Numbered from the stretch's first letter, positions 19,712-29,237 are shown. The stretch is DNA of 64,000 nt from Stenotrophomonas rhizophila (GCF_001704155.1 NZ_CP016294.1:617501-681500), one strand, 5' to 3'. Translations and numbers: made by a program. Notes: generated from the letters alone by a model not told the origin.

Positions 19712-20443
19712 ATGATGCGCAAGCACACGCGCCTGATCGGCTGGGTCGTCGCCGTGCTGGTGATCCTCGCGTTCTGCCAGCTGGGCCGCTGGCAGCTGCA
19801 GCGGATGCATGAAAAACAGGCGCTGCTGGATCAGCAACTGCCGGCCCGTGCGCAGACTCTCAGCCTGGCCCAGGCGCAGGCCGCACCCGTGCAGCTGCGC
19901 TGGGTGGAGGACCACGGCCACTTCCTGCCCGGCACCGTGCTGCTGGACAACCAGACCCGCGAAGGCCGCGCCGGCATCAAGGTGTACCAGCCGTTCCGCA
20001 GCGATGGCGGCGCGGTGGTGCTGGTGGACCTGGGTTGGCTGCCGATGCCGGGCGACCGCACCCTGCCGGCCATCGTGCCGCGCGACGGCCCCGCCCAGGT
20101 GGCCGGCCTGCTGGCGCCGCCGCCGGCCAGCGGGCTCGTGCTGGGCCCGGCATTCACCGCGACCCCGCAACCGGGTGTGTGGCTGGCCAACCGCATGCCG
20201 CCCGATGAAGTCGCCTCCACGCTGGCACTGCCCGCGGGCAGCCTGCACGGCCCGGTACTGCGCCTGGACCCGGCGCTGCCCGGCGGCTACGCCCGCGACC
20301 TGGAGCTGCTGCCCAACACCCTGCCGCCCAGCCGCCACCTCGGCTACGCCGTGCAGTGGTTCGGCCTGGCCCTGACCGTGCTGACCGTCGCCCTCGTCCT
20401 CGAATGGCGCCGGCGGCGCCCGGCACGCCCCCTCCTTCCATGA
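19712..20443 (+). CDS. SURF1 family oxidase assembly protein
   Basis: The 243-residue protein has the SURF1 plan: an N-terminal helix followed by LGRWQLQRMHEKQ, a periplasmic domain with LLDNQTREGRAG and VLVDLGWLP, and a C-terminal helix containing GYAVQWFGLALT. SURF1 helps insert heme a into subunit I. Two adjacent ATGs (19712, 19715) are possible starts. The next gene follows after 13 nt. Confidence 0.94.
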   Translation: MMRKHTRLIGWVVAVLVILAFCQLGRWQLQRMHEKQALLDQQLPARAQTLSLAQAQAAPVQLRWVEDHGHFLPGTVLLDNQTREGRAGIKVYQPFRSDGGAVVLVDLGWLPMPGDRTLPAIVPRDGPAQVAGLLAPPPASGLVLGPAFTATPQPGVWLANRMPPDEVASTLALPAGSLHGPVLRLDPALPGGYARDLELLPNTLPPSRHLGYAVQWFGLALTVLTVALVLEWRRRRPARPLLP

Positions 20444-20456
20444 GAAAATCCCACGC

Positions 20457-21032
20457 ATGAATGCCATCACCCCGGAACAGCTCAAGGCCCGCAACCGTGG
20501 CCGCTGGACCCTGGTAGCCCTGTTCGGCCTGTTCTTCGGGGCCATGGCGCTGGCCGGCGTGCTGCGCTTCGCCGGCTGGCAGCCGGCCGCCCACCGCAAC
20601 ACCGGCGAAGTGTTCACCCCGGCGGTGGACGCGCGCGCGCTGCCGCCCACCCTGGCCAACGGCCAACCGTACCCGTGGAACCCCGATGCCCAAGTCTGGC
20701 GCATCCTGGTGGCGCCGGCCCCGGGCTGCGCGGCCGAGTGCGTCACTTTGTCGCAGGGATTGGACAAGGTGTGGCAGCTGTTCGGCCATAGGGCCGATAA
20801 TGTCGAGATCCTGTGGCTGGGTACGCCGCCGGCCGAGGTCCAGGGCTTTCCCGCCCTGCGCGTGCTGGCCCCCCAGCCGAACCTGCGTGCCGTGTTGCCC
20901 GCCGTGGATGACGCCGCCGGCACGCCTGTGTATGTCATCGACCCGAACGGGTTCGTGATCATGCGGTATGCGCCGGGATTCGAATTGGCCGGTCTGCGCA
21001 AGGACATGGCCACGCTGTTGAAACTGAAGTGA
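20457..21032 (+). CDS. Membrane-anchored thioredoxin-like oxidase-cluster protein
   Basis: The 191-residue protein has one N-terminal helix (ALFGLFFGAMALAGVLRFAG) and a periplasmic domain resembling the SCO/thioredoxin fold, with WRILVAPAPGCAAECVTL near the usual redox-motif place. The two Cys are four positions apart (CAAEC), matching the CxxxC of SCO copper chaperones, but a matching His is not obvious. A homologue usually sits between surf1 and ctaA in these clusters. Copper or thiol chemistry is an inference. Confidence 0.85.
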   Translation: MNAITPEQLKARNRGRWTLVALFGLFFGAMALAGVLRFAGWQPAAHRNTGEVFTPAVDARALPPTLANGQPYPWNPDAQVWRILVAPAPGCAAECVTLSQGLDKVWQLFGHRADNVEILWLGTPPAEVQGFPALRVLAPQPNLRAVLPAVDDAAGTPVYVIDPNGFVIMRYAPGFELAGLRKDMATLLKLK

Positions 21033-21042
21033 GTTCCGTTTG

Positions 21043-22239
21043 ATGAACCCCACCGCGCGCCCGGCGCTGCATCGCAATTTCCACCGTCTGGCGTGGTTCG
21101 CCCTGATCATGACGGCCAGCACGATCATGTTTGGTTCGTTCGTGCGCCTGTCCGATGCCGGCCTGAGCTGCCCGGACTGGCCGACCTGCTACGGCCGCGT
21201 GACCTGGCCGCAGCATGCGCAGGAAGTGATCGGCCACGAAGCGGCCAAGATCCGCCCGCTGGAAACCCACAAGGCGTGGCGCGAGCAGGTGCACCGTTTC
21301 CTGGCCGGCGCGCTGGGCATCGAAATCCTCACCCTGGCCCTGCTGGCCACGCGCCGCCGACGCTGGGGCACCACTGCCGTGGTTACCGCGTGCGTGCTGG
21401 TGGCCACCGGCATACCGCTGTACATGATGGGCATGCATGTCCTGGCCAGCATCCTGGCCATCACCGGCGAAGTGATCCTGCTGATCGCCGCGTTGCGCTG
21501 GAACAACATCGACCTCTCACGCGCGGCCTTGCTGACCCTGGCGGTGGTGATCTTCCAGGCGCTGCTGGGCATGTGGACGGTGACCCTGCTGCTCAAGCCC
21601 ATCGTGGTCATGGGCCACCTGCTCGGCGGCATGCTGATGTTCGGGCTGCTGGTGTGGATGGCCTGGCGCGCCACGCACATGCCGATCACCCTGGTGCAGG
21701 CGCCGAAGCTGAAGTGGCTGCTGCGCATCGGCGTGGCCGTGCTGGTCATGCAGATCGCATTGGGTGGCTGGGTGAGCGCCAACTACGCCGCGCTGGCCTG
21801 CGGCGGCGGCAGTGCCTCGCTGGATAACTTCCCGCGCTGCGTCAGCCAGTGGTGGCCGCAGCACGACTTCAAGGAAGGCTTCACGCTGTGGCGTGGCATC
21901 GGCGTGGATTACGAAGGGGGCGTGCTCGATGGCGCTTCGCGTATCGCGATCCAGATGGCGCACCGCATGTTTGCCGTTGTCGTGGCGGTGTACCTGCTGT
22001 GGCTGGCGGTGCGCCTGTACCGGCTGCCGAGCATGCGTGGCTGGGCCAGTGCGCTGGGGCTGCTGGTCGTGGCGCAGATTACCCTGGGCATTCTCAACGT
22101 GAAGCTGGCGGTGCCGCTCGAAGTGGCAGTGGCGCACAGCGGCGGCGCGGTCGCGCTGCTGTTCGTGCTGGTCACGCTGATGGCCCGCCTGCGCGCGCCT
22201 TCCGACGTGGTGGATGAAGCCGCTGGGGCGACACCATGA
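21043..22239 (+). CDS. ctaA: Heme A synthase (COX15/CtaA)
   Basis: The 398-residue membrane protein oxidises the C8 methyl of heme O to give heme A. It has about eight helices in two four-helix halves. Landmarks are [21 protein letters not shown], the heme-ligand His in [21 protein letters not shown] (shown as ETHKAW and QVHRF) and [15 protein letters not shown] in the second half. The ATG at 21043 follows an in-frame TTG. The stop overlaps the ctaB start by four bases. Confidence 0.96.
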   Translation: MNPTARPALHRNFHRLAWFALIMTASTIMFGSFVRLSDAGLSCPDWPTCYGRVTWPQHAQEVIGHEAAKIRPLETHKAWREQVHRFLAGALGIEILTLALLATRRRRWGTTAVVTACVLVATGIPLYMMGMHVLASILAITGEVILLIAALRWNNIDLSRAALLTLAVVIFQALLGMWTVTLLLKPIVVMGHLLGGMLMFGLLVWMAWRATHMPITLVQAPKLKWLLRIGVAVLVMQIALGGWVSANYAALACGGGSASLDNFPRCVSQWWPQHDFKEGFTLWRGIGVDYEGGVLDGASRIAIQMAHRMFAVVVAVYLLWLAVRLYRLPSMRGWASALGLLVVAQITLGILNVKLAVPLEVAVAHSGGAVALLFVLVTLMARLRAPSDVVDEAAGATP

Positions 22240-23123
22240 GCGTCAGGCAGTATTGGGATCTGACCAAGCCGAAGGTCGTGGCCCTGATCGTGTTCACCGC
22301 GCTGGTGGGCATGTTCCTGGCCATCCCCGCGTTGCCCACCGCTGAGCAGGCCGTGCGCGGCGCGCTGGGCTTCCTCGGCATCTGGCTGGCGGCCTCGGCC
22401 GCAGCGGCCATCAACCAGCTGCTGGACGCGCAGATCGACGCGCAGATGGCGCGCACCTCGTGGCGGCCGCTGGTAGTGGGCAAGGTCAAGCCGTGGCAGG
22501 TGCTGGTGTTTGCCGGCGCGCTGATCGTGCTGTCGATGACCATCCTGGTGCTGTGGGTGAACGTCATCACCGCCGTGCTGACCTTCGCCTCGCTGATCGG
22601 CTACGCGGTGATCTACACCGTGTACCTCAAGCGCGCCACCTCGCAGAACATCGTGATCGGCGGTCTCGCCGGCGCCACCCCGCCGCTGCTGGGCTGGGCG
22701 GCCATCACCGGCATGCAGGGTCCGTGGGACTGGGCGTATGCCTCGCTGCTGGTGCTGATCATCTTCATCTGGACCCCGCCGCATTTCTGGGCGCTGGCAA
22801 TCTTCCGCCGCGAAGATTACGCCAAGGCCAAGATCCCGATGCTGCCGGTCACCCATGGCGTGGCGTACACCCGCAAGTCGATCATGGCGTATTCCATCGT
22901 GCTGGCCATCGTCAGCATCCTGCCCACGGTGGTGGGCATGAGCGGGCTGTTCTACCTGGGCGGCGCGGTGGTGCTCAACGCCGTATTCCTCTGGTACGCC
23001 TGGCGCATGCTCAACCCACCGGACGAGCTGTTCTCGATGAAGATGTTCGGCTACTCCATCGTCTACCTCATGGCGCTGTTCGCGTTCCTGATGGTGGACC
23101 ACTGGATGTTGCCGTTCCTTTGA
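22236..23123 (+). CDS. ctaB: Protoheme IX farnesyltransferase (heme O synthase)
   Basis: The 295-residue UbiA-family prenyltransferase makes heme O from heme B, the substrate of the upstream CtaA. It has nine predicted helices. The Asp-rich motif is [20 protein letters not shown], with a second loop near [19 protein letters not shown]. Overlap with ctaA (ATGA) indicates coupled translation. Confidence 0.96.
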   Translation: MSVRQYWDLTKPKVVALIVFTALVGMFLAIPALPTAEQAVRGALGFLGIWLAASAAAAINQLLDAQIDAQMARTSWRPLVVGKVKPWQVLVFAGALIVLSMTILVLWVNVITAVLTFASLIGYAVIYTVYLKRATSQNIVIGGLAGATPPLLGWAAITGMQGPWDWAYASLLVLIIFIWTPPHFWALAIFRREDYAKAKIPMLPVTHGVAYTRKSIMAYSIVLAIVSILPTVVGMSGLFYLGGAVVLNAVFLWYAWRMLNPPDELFSMKMFGYSIVYLMALFAFLMVDHWMLPFL

Positions 23124-23195
23124 GCTTCCTGCGCCAGCCTTGAAACCGGCCATCGCGTCGCCATTGCTTTCATGACCCCAACAGGACGTGACGGC

Positions 23196-24020
23196 ATGAA
23201 GCGATGGCTCTGGATGGCTGTGATGGTAGCTTCGATGGTGTGCGGCACAGCCGCCGCCGTGCCGGCAGGCGGTGTCGGCGACACCGCAACGCAGATCGTG
23301 ACCTTGGCGGGCAACCACCGGCTGGTGGTGCTCGGCGAATACCACGGTACCGCCGAAACGCCGCTGCTGGTGGCCGACCTGATGGAACGCTACAGCCGCA
23401 ACAACGCGTCCGTGCGGCTGGGGTTGGAGCTGCCGATGAGCGAGAACGCCGCGCTGGCGCGGTACCTGCGCTCCAACGGTGATGCGGATGCGCGCGAAGC
23501 ACTGCGCACCTCGCCGTTCTGGCGGGTGAAAGATGGCCAGCATGACGGGCGCCGTAGTCGCGACATGCTGGCGCTGATCGAAGCCCTGCGCGTGCTGCGG
23601 TCGCAGGGTCGAGATATCGCTGTAGCGGGCTACGATATTGAGATCAGCGCGTACGACAGCGACGTGGATCGCGACGCGGAGATGGCCACCCATGTGCGCC
23701 AACAGTTCAACGCGCTGCCCAGTGCGGCGCGGATGCTGGTACTGACAGGCAACGTGCATGCGATGCGCCACCCGTTCGAAGATGCGCCCCCGGAAATGAA
23801 GCATCGCACCATGGCGGCGTTCCTTCTGGACCTGCCGCTGTACAGCGTGCGCGTGGAGGCACTGCGTGGCCACACCTGGCATTGCATGAGCCCCTGCCGC
23901 GCGATGCCGCTGCTCGAGCGGCCAGCGCGCGATCCGGTTGCCGAAACGGACCCGGATCGCTCGTATGACGTATGGGTGTACCTGCCGGAGCTGAGCGTAG
24001 GCACATTGACTGACCGTTGA
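23196..24020 (+). CDS. ChaN/TraB-like secreted protein (Tiki/EreA fold)
   Basis: The 274-residue protein has a signal peptide (MKRWLWMAVMVASMVCGTAA). It shows the GEYHGTAETP and LTGNVHAMRHP motifs of the superfamily that includes ChaN, TraB/Tiki and erythromycin esterase-like proteins, where these His/Glu residues bind heme iron or metal. The ATG at 23196 has AGGACG 8 nt upstream; an in-frame ATG at 23172 would spoil the signal peptide. It follows ctaB by 72 nt and may be read with it. Heme or metal handling is plausible. Confidence 0.82.
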   Translation: MKRWLWMAVMVASMVCGTAAAVPAGGVGDTATQIVTLAGNHRLVVLGEYHGTAETPLLVADLMERYSRNNASVRLGLELPMSENAALARYLRSNGDADAREALRTSPFWRVKDGQHDGRRSRDMLALIEALRVLRSQGRDIAVAGYDIEISAYDSDVDRDAEMATHVRQQFNALPSAARMLVLTGNVHAMRHPFEDAPPEMKHRTMAAFLLDLPLYSVRVEALRGHTWHCMSPCRAMPLLERPARDPVAETDPDRSYDVWVYLPELSVGTLTDR

Positions 24021-24061
24021 CGCCGGTCGGCGCGGAGCACACTGGGCTGGCAACGGCATTG

Positions 24062-24120
24062 GTAGGGTCGCTTCCCAAACGACCGCCGGTAGCAATGATC
24101 AGCGCGGTTGCGGCATGACC
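24062..24120 (+). repeat. REP with left half of composite element (copy C)
   Basis: GTAGGGTCGCTTCCCAAACG begins at 24062 and the similarity to copy D (25571) continues to about 24120, with only a few differences in 60 nt. No right-hand inverted REP follows. The remaining gene-free sequence to 24401 shows no convincing ORF, hairpin or terminator and has lower GC than its surroundings. Confidence 0.8.
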
Positions 24121-24401
24121 CATGACGGAGTAATGCCGGACATGCCCCCGTCGAAACCGCAATTGCCATATGCCGCTTGCGACATGTTGTATCCAGTCTT
24201 GAGTGTCCATGCCGAATCCGAACGGAGCGCGGATCGTCCTGCCTTGGCGCATCAAGCACGGTCGCCTATAGGGAACCTCCGCGACGAAGTGTGGCCCCGA
24301 TTTCCCGAGCACGTAACAAGACGCAGCGCCCACTTTCATTGGAAGCAGCTCCGTAGAACAGACCACGCGAGAATCTGCTCGCGCAATCTGCTGGAGTTCG
24401 A

Positions 24402-24779
24402 ATGGCCTTTTACAAAGGCATCATGGGAGCGGTGGTAACAGCAACGGCGCTTTTCGCCAGTGCTGAAGCAGCTGCAGCGATGAAGGCACTAAGCCGTGCG
24501 AACTGCTTGCTCGCCGTCAAAGAATCGATCACATACGACCGGCCACTTTTCAGAAGACTGCAAGGATCAGCCGCAAGTACTCATCACGCGCAAGGTGAGT
24601 TGAGGCCAAGACACGTTGTGGGTGCGGCGAACAATGGAGCCTTCTGGTGGAGGTTTCGCGCATACGACTACTCCCATAGCGAGCGGATCACGGTGAAGGG
24701 GTATCACACCTGGATACTCCAGGGAGCGGTGAACACTCGCCACACATATGCAGTCGACTGCAGCCTGACCGAATGGTGA
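24402..24779 (+). CDS. Small secreted protein of unknown function, lower GC
   Basis: The 125-residue protein has a likely signal peptide (MAFYKGIMGAVVTATALFAS, cleaved near AEAAAA). Two Cys (NCLLAV, VDCSLTEW) near the mature ends could pair. CTGGAG precedes the ATG. Its stop lies next to the start region of the following gene. Base composition is less GC-rich than the neighbouring housekeeping genes and codon choice is more mixed, which suggests transfer. I recognise no family. Confidence 0.7.
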   Translation: MAFYKGIMGAVVTATALFASAEAAAAMKALSRANCLLAVKESITYDRPLFRRLQGSAASTHHAQGELRPRHVVGAANNGAFWWRFRAYDYSHSERITVKGYHTWILQGAVNTRHTYAVDCSLTEW

Positions 24780-24784
24780 ACTTG

Positions 24785-25525
24785 ATGAAGTCTCTGACCA
24801 TCCCCTTCTTGATTGCCGGGCTGCTGTGCAGCGCCCAAGGCCATGGCGCTCAGAACGAGGTAGATGCCGTAGGCAAGTGGCTTAACGAGCGCACCATGCG
24901 TGCCGCACTTGAAGACAGTAGTCCTGGTGCCCGCCGCGGGGAACTGGAAGGCACCTATCGCATCATTCCGTTGTCTGAGTTGGATGCACCGGAGGAGGTC
25001 AAGCAACACTTCCGTGCCGAGATGGCCAGGAACGCGTCAGGGGTGAAACAGGTCACCGATGGTGAGATTCCCTCCCAGGCGACAATGATCTCTTCATTGC
25101 CAAGGACCGTGCGTTCCAACGCCGAACTGCGTGGTCGGTTGCCTACTCCACCCACCGACCTGCAACGCACGATGCTCGGCGCAGCTGAGCTGATGGGAAT
25201 GGAACCGAGCGGCGCTCTGGACGGCCTGAAGTCCAGTGGCCTGACTCGATTCTATCGTTTGAATGGAGTCGGAATCGTTGAGTTCAATGAAGACAATTAT
25301 CGTACGCCGGGCACAAGCATCGAGGTAATTGCCGAACTACAGAACGCCCGCGTCAACGGTACGCCGGCGAAACTCGAACTGGTCGCTGATGACAGGGGTC
25401 GCAGCCGAGCAACGCTGGTCTGGGCTGGAGACAGCAAGGTCTACACGTTGATTGCCACTGGCGAAGGAGACGTGGGGCCCAAAGCCGCCGTGTTACAGGA
25501 GATCGCCGCGACCGTGAGGGACTGA
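24785..25525 (+). CDS. Secreted protein of unknown function, lower GC
   Basis: The 246-residue product has a signal peptide (MKSLTIPFLIAGLLCSAQGH). The mature part is hydrophilic with no cysteine pair and no motif I know. An alternative in-frame ATG at 24773 overlaps the end of the upstream gene, so the pair is probably co-expressed. Codons such as AAT, GAA and TAT are frequent compared with the neighbours. The pair could be an effector and partner, but nothing in the sequence proves this. Confidence 0.75.
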   Translation: MKSLTIPFLIAGLLCSAQGHGAQNEVDAVGKWLNERTMRAALEDSSPGARRGELEGTYRIIPLSELDAPEEVKQHFRAEMARNASGVKQVTDGEIPSQATMISSLPRTVRSNAELRGRLPTPPTDLQRTMLGAAELMGMEPSGALDGLKSSGLTRFYRLNGVGIVEFNEDNYRTPGTSIEVIAELQNARVNGTPAKLELVADDRGRSRATLVWAGDSKVYTLIATGEGDVGPKAAVLQEIAATVRD

Positions 25526-25570
25526 AGCGGCGATAGCTCGCGGTCCCGCTGGTGGCAGCGACACCGCGCG

Positions 25571-25726
25571 GTAGGGTCGCTTCCCAAACGACCGCCGGTA
25601 GCAATGATCAGCGCGATGGCGGCATGACCCGGGCCGACGCCACGTCGCAAAGCGCAGTTCCGATGATTGTCATGCCCACCATCGGCTGATCACCGTTATC
25701 GGCGGTCGTTTGGGAAGCGACCCTAC
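25571..25726. repeat. Composite REP element, copy D
   Basis: GTAG at 25571 and CTAC at 25723-25726 mark inverted REPs with the stem GGTCGCTTCCC/GGGAAGCGACC. The 156-nt element has near-inverted halves (ATGATCAGCG near the left, CGGCTGATCACCG near the right). The left half is almost identical to copy C, 1.5 kb upstream. Confidence 0.85.
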
Positions 25727-25733
25727 CAACATC

Positions 25734-25789
25734 GCCGCGTGCCGCGTGCCGCGTGCCGCGTGCCGCGTGCCGCGTACCGCGTGCTGCGC
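25734..25789. repeat. Heptanucleotide tandem repeat
   Basis: About eight copies of GCCGCGT (with late variants ACCGCGT and GCTGCGC) run in tandem just beyond the stop codon of the transporter gene ending at 25792. The array is prone to slippage and could affect the 3' end of that message. Confidence 0.85.
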
Positions 25790-25791
25790 GA

Positions 25792-26784
25792 TCAGTCCAA
25801 TGGCGCGGGGTTCACCACGGGGTCGCGTGCGTAGCGCTGTGCGATCACCGCGCAGACGATCAGCTGGATCTGGTGGTAGATCATGATCGGCAGCACGATG
25901 GCGCCCAGGCTGCCGCCGGCGAACAGGATCTTGGCCATCGGCACGCCGGTGGCCAGGCTCTTCTTGGAACCGCAGAACAGGATGGTGATGCGGTCTTCGC
26001 GGTTGAAGCCCAGCCGCCGTGACAGGAAGGCAATCGTTGGCATGGCGATACCCAGCAGCACCGCCGCCACCACCGCCACGGTGAGCAGCGACAGCAGCGG
26101 GGTCTTGCTCCACAGCCCTTCGTTGACCGCTTCACCGAAGGCCGAATACACCACCAGCAGGATCGTGCCCTGGTCGGTGTAGCGCAGCAGCGCGCGCTGC
26201 CGTTCCACCCAGCGGGCGATCCACGGGCGTAGCAGGTGGCCGGCCACGAACGGCACCAGCAGCTGCAGCATGATGCTCAGGATGGCCTGGCCGGGGTTGT
26301 GCATGCCGCCTGCGGTGCCGGCTAGCAGGGCCAGCAGCAGCGGGGTGAGGAACACGCCGAGGATGCTGGACAGCGAAGCGCTGACCACCGCCGCCGGCAC
26401 GTTGCCGCGCGCCAGCGAGGTGAACGCGATCGATGACTGGACCGTGGACGGCAACGCGCACAGGAACAGCACGCCGATGTACAGCTCGGGGGTGAGCAGC
26501 CAGCCACCCAGCGGCTTGAACGCCAGCCCGAACAGCGGGAACAGCACGAACGTGCAGGCAAGGATGGTCAGGTGCAGGCGCCAGTGCAGCAGCCCGGCCA
26601 TGATCGATTCGCGCGGCAGGCGCGCGCCGTGCAGGAAGAACAGCGCAGCGATGGCCACGTCGGTGACATCGTCCAGCACCATGGCCGCAGGACCGTGCAT
26701 CGGCAGGAACGACGCCAGCAGCACGGTGCCGAGCAGGGCGAGGGTGAAGTTGTCCGGTCGCAGGCGCGACCACCAGCGGGTCAT
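25792..26784 (-). CDS. SBF-like (bile acid:sodium symporter) family transporter
   Basis: The 330-residue protein has about ten transmembrane helices and belongs to the YfeH-type SBF-like group. Landmarks are FFLHGARLPRESI, LFLCALPSTVQSSIAFTSLARGN (given as ALPSTVQSS and FTSLARGN) and FCGSKKSLATGVPMAK, the conserved crossover region. The substrate is unknown; family members carry organic anions with sodium. A downstream phosphatase-like gene lies 52 nt upstream in transcription order. Confidence 0.9.
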   Translation of the reverse strand: MTRWWSRLRPDNFTLALLGTVLLASFLPMHGPAAMVLDDVTDVAIAALFFLHGARLPRESIMAGLLHWRLHLTILACTFVLFPLFGLAFKPLGGWLLTPELYIGVLFLCALPSTVQSSIAFTSLARGNVPAAVVSASLSSILGVFLTPLLLALLAGTAGGMHNPGQAILSIMLQLLVPFVAGHLLRPWIARWVERQRALLRYTDQGTILLVVYSAFGEAVNEGLWSKTPLLSLLTVAVVAAVLLGIAMPTIAFLSRRLGFNREDRITILFCGSKKSLATGVPMAKILFAGGSLGAIVLPIMIYHQIQLIVCAVIAQRYARDPVVNPAPLD

Positions 26785-26836
26785 GGTGGGCAGGCTCCTG
26801 TAGAGCAGGGGGAAAGGGGGTGAAGCGGCAGCAGGA

Positions 26837-27424
26837 TCAACGCGCGGTGTCCTGCTCGAGCAGGGTGCGGGTCTGGGCCTCCAGCGAGGTCATGCCGGCC
26901 TCGCGGCCGAACTGCAGGGCCTGTTCGGTGGATGCGCCCTGTTGCGCTTTCATCAGGGCCAGCAGCGCGCCGACGCGGTTGCCGGAGGCACAGTGCAGCA
27001 GTACCGGGCCGTTTGCCCGGGCCAGTGCGGCCTGCAGGGCCTGCACCTTGGCGGGGGTCAGGCCGGCAGCACCGGCGACCGGGATGCGCACGTAGTGCAG
27101 GCCGAGCGACGCCGCCGTGGCGGTTTCGTCGAAGCCGCGGTCCTCGGTGGGTTGGCGCAGGTCGATCACGGTGGTGATGCCTGCCGTGGCGGCCTGCTGC
27201 AGTTGTGCTGCCGTCGGTTGTCCGCCGGTGTAGAGGTCTTCGGCAGGATTCCTGAAGGTTCGGGCGAGGTCGGCGTCGGCCAGCGAGGCAGGGCCTCGCT
27301 CTACCAGCCGAGCATCCAACCCGTCCTGCGTAGAGCGGGGCCCTGCCTCGCTGCTGGCCGGAGCAAGCAACACCAGGCACATCACACAGGCACTGAAGAA
27401 GGCGGGGCGGTTCCAACGTCGCAT
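26837..27424 (-). CDS. Secreted tyrosine/dual-specificity phosphatase-like protein
   Basis: The 195-residue product has a signal peptide (cysteine-rich hydrophobic segment, residues 8-23) and a DSP/DUF442-like phosphatase domain. The P-loop is VLLHCASGNRVGALL with Cys145 and Arg150, a CX4R spacing as in the beta-lactamase-hydrolase-like group rather than classical CX5R. TGITTVIDLR-type strand and YTGGQPT are also typical. Residues about 25-48 are encoded by an inverted REP pair (27282-27352) placed between the signal and the domain. The ATG at 27424 has a strong GGAGG upstream. It sits 24 nt after dnaG. Confidence 0.85.
   Translation of the reverse strand: MRRWNRPAFFSACVMCLVLLAPASSEAGPRSTQDGLDARLVERGPASLADADLARTFRNPAEDLYTGGQPTAAQLQQAATAGITTVIDLRQPTEDRGFDETATAASLGLHYVRIPVAGAAGLTPAKVQALQAALARANGPVLLHCASGNRVGALLALMKAQQGASTEQALQFGREAGMTSLEAQTRTLLEQDTAR
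27282..27352. repeat. Inverted REP pair inside a coding sequence
   Basis: AGCGAGGCAGGGCCTCGCT followed by CTAC (27282-27304) and GTAG followed by AGCGGGGCCCTGCCTCGCT (27330-27352) are inverted copies 25 nt apart. They are read through in frame by the phosphatase gene. Confidence 0.88.
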
Positions 27425-27448
27425 CACTTCACCTTCCTCCCTCATCGG

Positions 27449-29173
27449 TCAACGCAGCGTGGCGCGCGCCTTCAACAGCTCGCGCAGTTCGTACTTGTCA
27501 GTATCGTCCAGACCCTGCTGCCGCTGCTTTGCCTGAAGCTCCTCAAGACGTTGCAGCAACAGCTGTTTTTCCAGCTGCGCCACCGCATCGTGCAGTTCCT
27601 GGTTCCACATCGCCTCATCGCCGGGCAGCGTCTGCGCGGCCAGCTTGTGCAGCGATTCCTGCTCTTCGCGGCCTTCGAAGTGCTCCAGCAGTGCGCCGGT
27701 GCTGATGTCCGGGCGCTGTTCCACCAGCGTGAGAAGCTCGATCAGCAGCTCCACCCCGGGCAGGCGCAGGCCGCTGAAGTGGTGGCCTTCCAGCGTCATC
27801 GCCAGCGACGGCTGCTGCAGCAGGATGGCAATGGCCGCGCGTACCAGGCTGCGACGCTGCGCGGGTGCCACGGCGCGTGCCGGCGGGCGCGATGCCGGCG
27901 CGGCGGCTGGTTTAGCGCCCAGCCCGGTCAACGTGGCCAGCTGCTGCTTCATCAGGTCGCCGAAGGCGCCATCGGGAATCTGCGCCAGCATCGGCCGCGC
28001 GCGTTCGGCCAGGCGTGCCTTGCCATCCAGCGTGGCCATGTTCACTTCGCGGGTGAGCTCATCGAAGAAGAACTGCGACAACGGCGTGGCCTGCTTCAGG
28101 CGCTCGTCGAAGCCGTCCTTGCCTTCCTTGCGCACGATGGTGTCGGGGTCTTCGCCATCGGGCAGGAACAGGAAGAACGCCTGGCGGCCATCCTTCATGC
28201 GCGGCAGCACCGATTCCAGCGCGCGCCAGCCGGCGCGGCGGCCGGCGGCGTCGCCGTCGAAGCAGAAGAACACATCCGGCGCGTTGCGGAACAGAAGTTC
28301 GGCGTGGTCCGGCGTGGTCGCCGTGCCCAGCGTGGCCACCGCCTGGGTGACCCCGAACTGGAACAGCGACACCACGTCCATGTAGCCTTCGACCACGATC
28401 AGCCGCTCGATCTTCTGGTTGGCCTGGCGCACCTGCCACAGGCCGTACAGTTCGCGCCCCTTGTGGAACAGCGCGGTCTCGGGCGAGTTGAGGTACTTGG
28501 GGCCGTCGTCCTTCTCGAGCACCCGGCCGCCGTAGGCGATCACGCGCCCGCGCCGGTCGTAGATCGGGAACATCACCCGGTCGCGGAACTTGTCGTAGAC
28601 ATGGCCGCGGTCGTTCTTGGAAAACAGCCCGGCGCGGTCAAGCAGCTTCATGCGCCGCTCGTCCTTGCCCAATGCATCCTTCAGCGCGCTGTAGCCATCG
28701 GGCGCGTAACCGATTGCAAAGCGCGTGCGGTTTTCCTCGTCCACGCCGCGCTGGTCCAGGTAGGCACGGGCGGTGTCGCTGCCCTCCAGCGACTTCTGGA
28801 AGAAGCGCGTGGCCGCATCCAGCGCGGCGTACAGCTCGCGGCTGTCGTCCTGCTGCTGGGCGGTGCGCGGCTGCGTATCGCGTGGTACTTCCATGCCCAC
28901 GCGCTTGGCCAGCTCATCGACCGCGTCGAGGAACTCGAGGCGGTCGTAGTTCATCAGGAAGCTGATCGCGGTGCCGTGCGCGCCGCAGCCGAAGCAGTGG
29001 TAGAACTGCTTGGTGGGCGAGACCGTGAACGAGGCCGAGCGCTCGTCATGGAACGGGCAGCGCGCCGAATATTCCTTGCCCTGGCGCTTCAGCGGCACGC
29101 GGCTGCCCACCACTTCGACGATGTCGGAGCGGGCCAGCAGGTCGTCGATGAATGCGTCGGGGATACGGGCCAT
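27449..29173 (-). CDS. dnaG: DNA primase
   Basis: The 574-residue protein makes RNA primers at the replication fork. The N-terminal CHC2 zinc finger is clear (Cys39, His42, Cys60, Cys63: RCPFHDE and YHCFGCG). The RNAP basic motif follows (FAIGYAPDGYSALK). The TOPRIM core has VVEGYMDVV and CFDGDAAGRRAGWRALE, and a C-terminal helicase-binding domain ends the protein. The ATG at 29173 gives the normal MARIPDAFIDDLLAR start. rpoD, often next in this operon, is not downstream within the window. Confidence 0.97.
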   Translation of the reverse strand: MARIPDAFIDDLLARSDIVEVVGSRVPLKRQGKEYSARCPFHDERSASFTVSPTKQFYHCFGCGAHGTAISFLMNYDRLEFLDAVDELAKRVGMEVPRDTQPRTAQQQDDSRELYAALDAATRFFQKSLEGSDTARAYLDQRGVDEENRTRFAIGYAPDGYSALKDALGKDERRMKLLDRAGLFSKNDRGHVYDKFRDRVMFPIYDRRGRVIAYGGRVLEKDDGPKYLNSPETALFHKGRELYGLWQVRQANQKIERLIVVEGYMDVVSLFQFGVTQAVATLGTATTPDHAELLFRNAPDVFFCFDGDAAGRRAGWRALESVLPRMKDGRQAFFLFLPDGEDPDTIVRKEGKDGFDERLKQATPLSQFFFDELTREVNMATLDGKARLAERARPMLAQIPDGAFGDLMKQQLATLTGLGAKPAAAPASRPPARAVAPAQRRSLVRAAIAILLQQPSLAMTLEGHHFSGLRLPGVELLIELLTLVEQRPDISTGALLEHFEGREEQESLHKLAAQTLPGDEAMWNQELHDAVAQLEKQLLLQRLEELQAKQRQQGLDDTDKYELRELLKARATLR

Positions 29174-29237
29174 GGGCAGCAGCAGGGGGCACGGCCGGCA
29201 ACGGCCACGCACGGAAGCGGGGGACCCCGCTAGTCTA

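Noticed and set aside
24115..24438. ORF between the ChaN-like gene and the first low-GC gene
   Set aside because: No ribosome site, no motif, and it overlaps the better-supported gene start at 24402.
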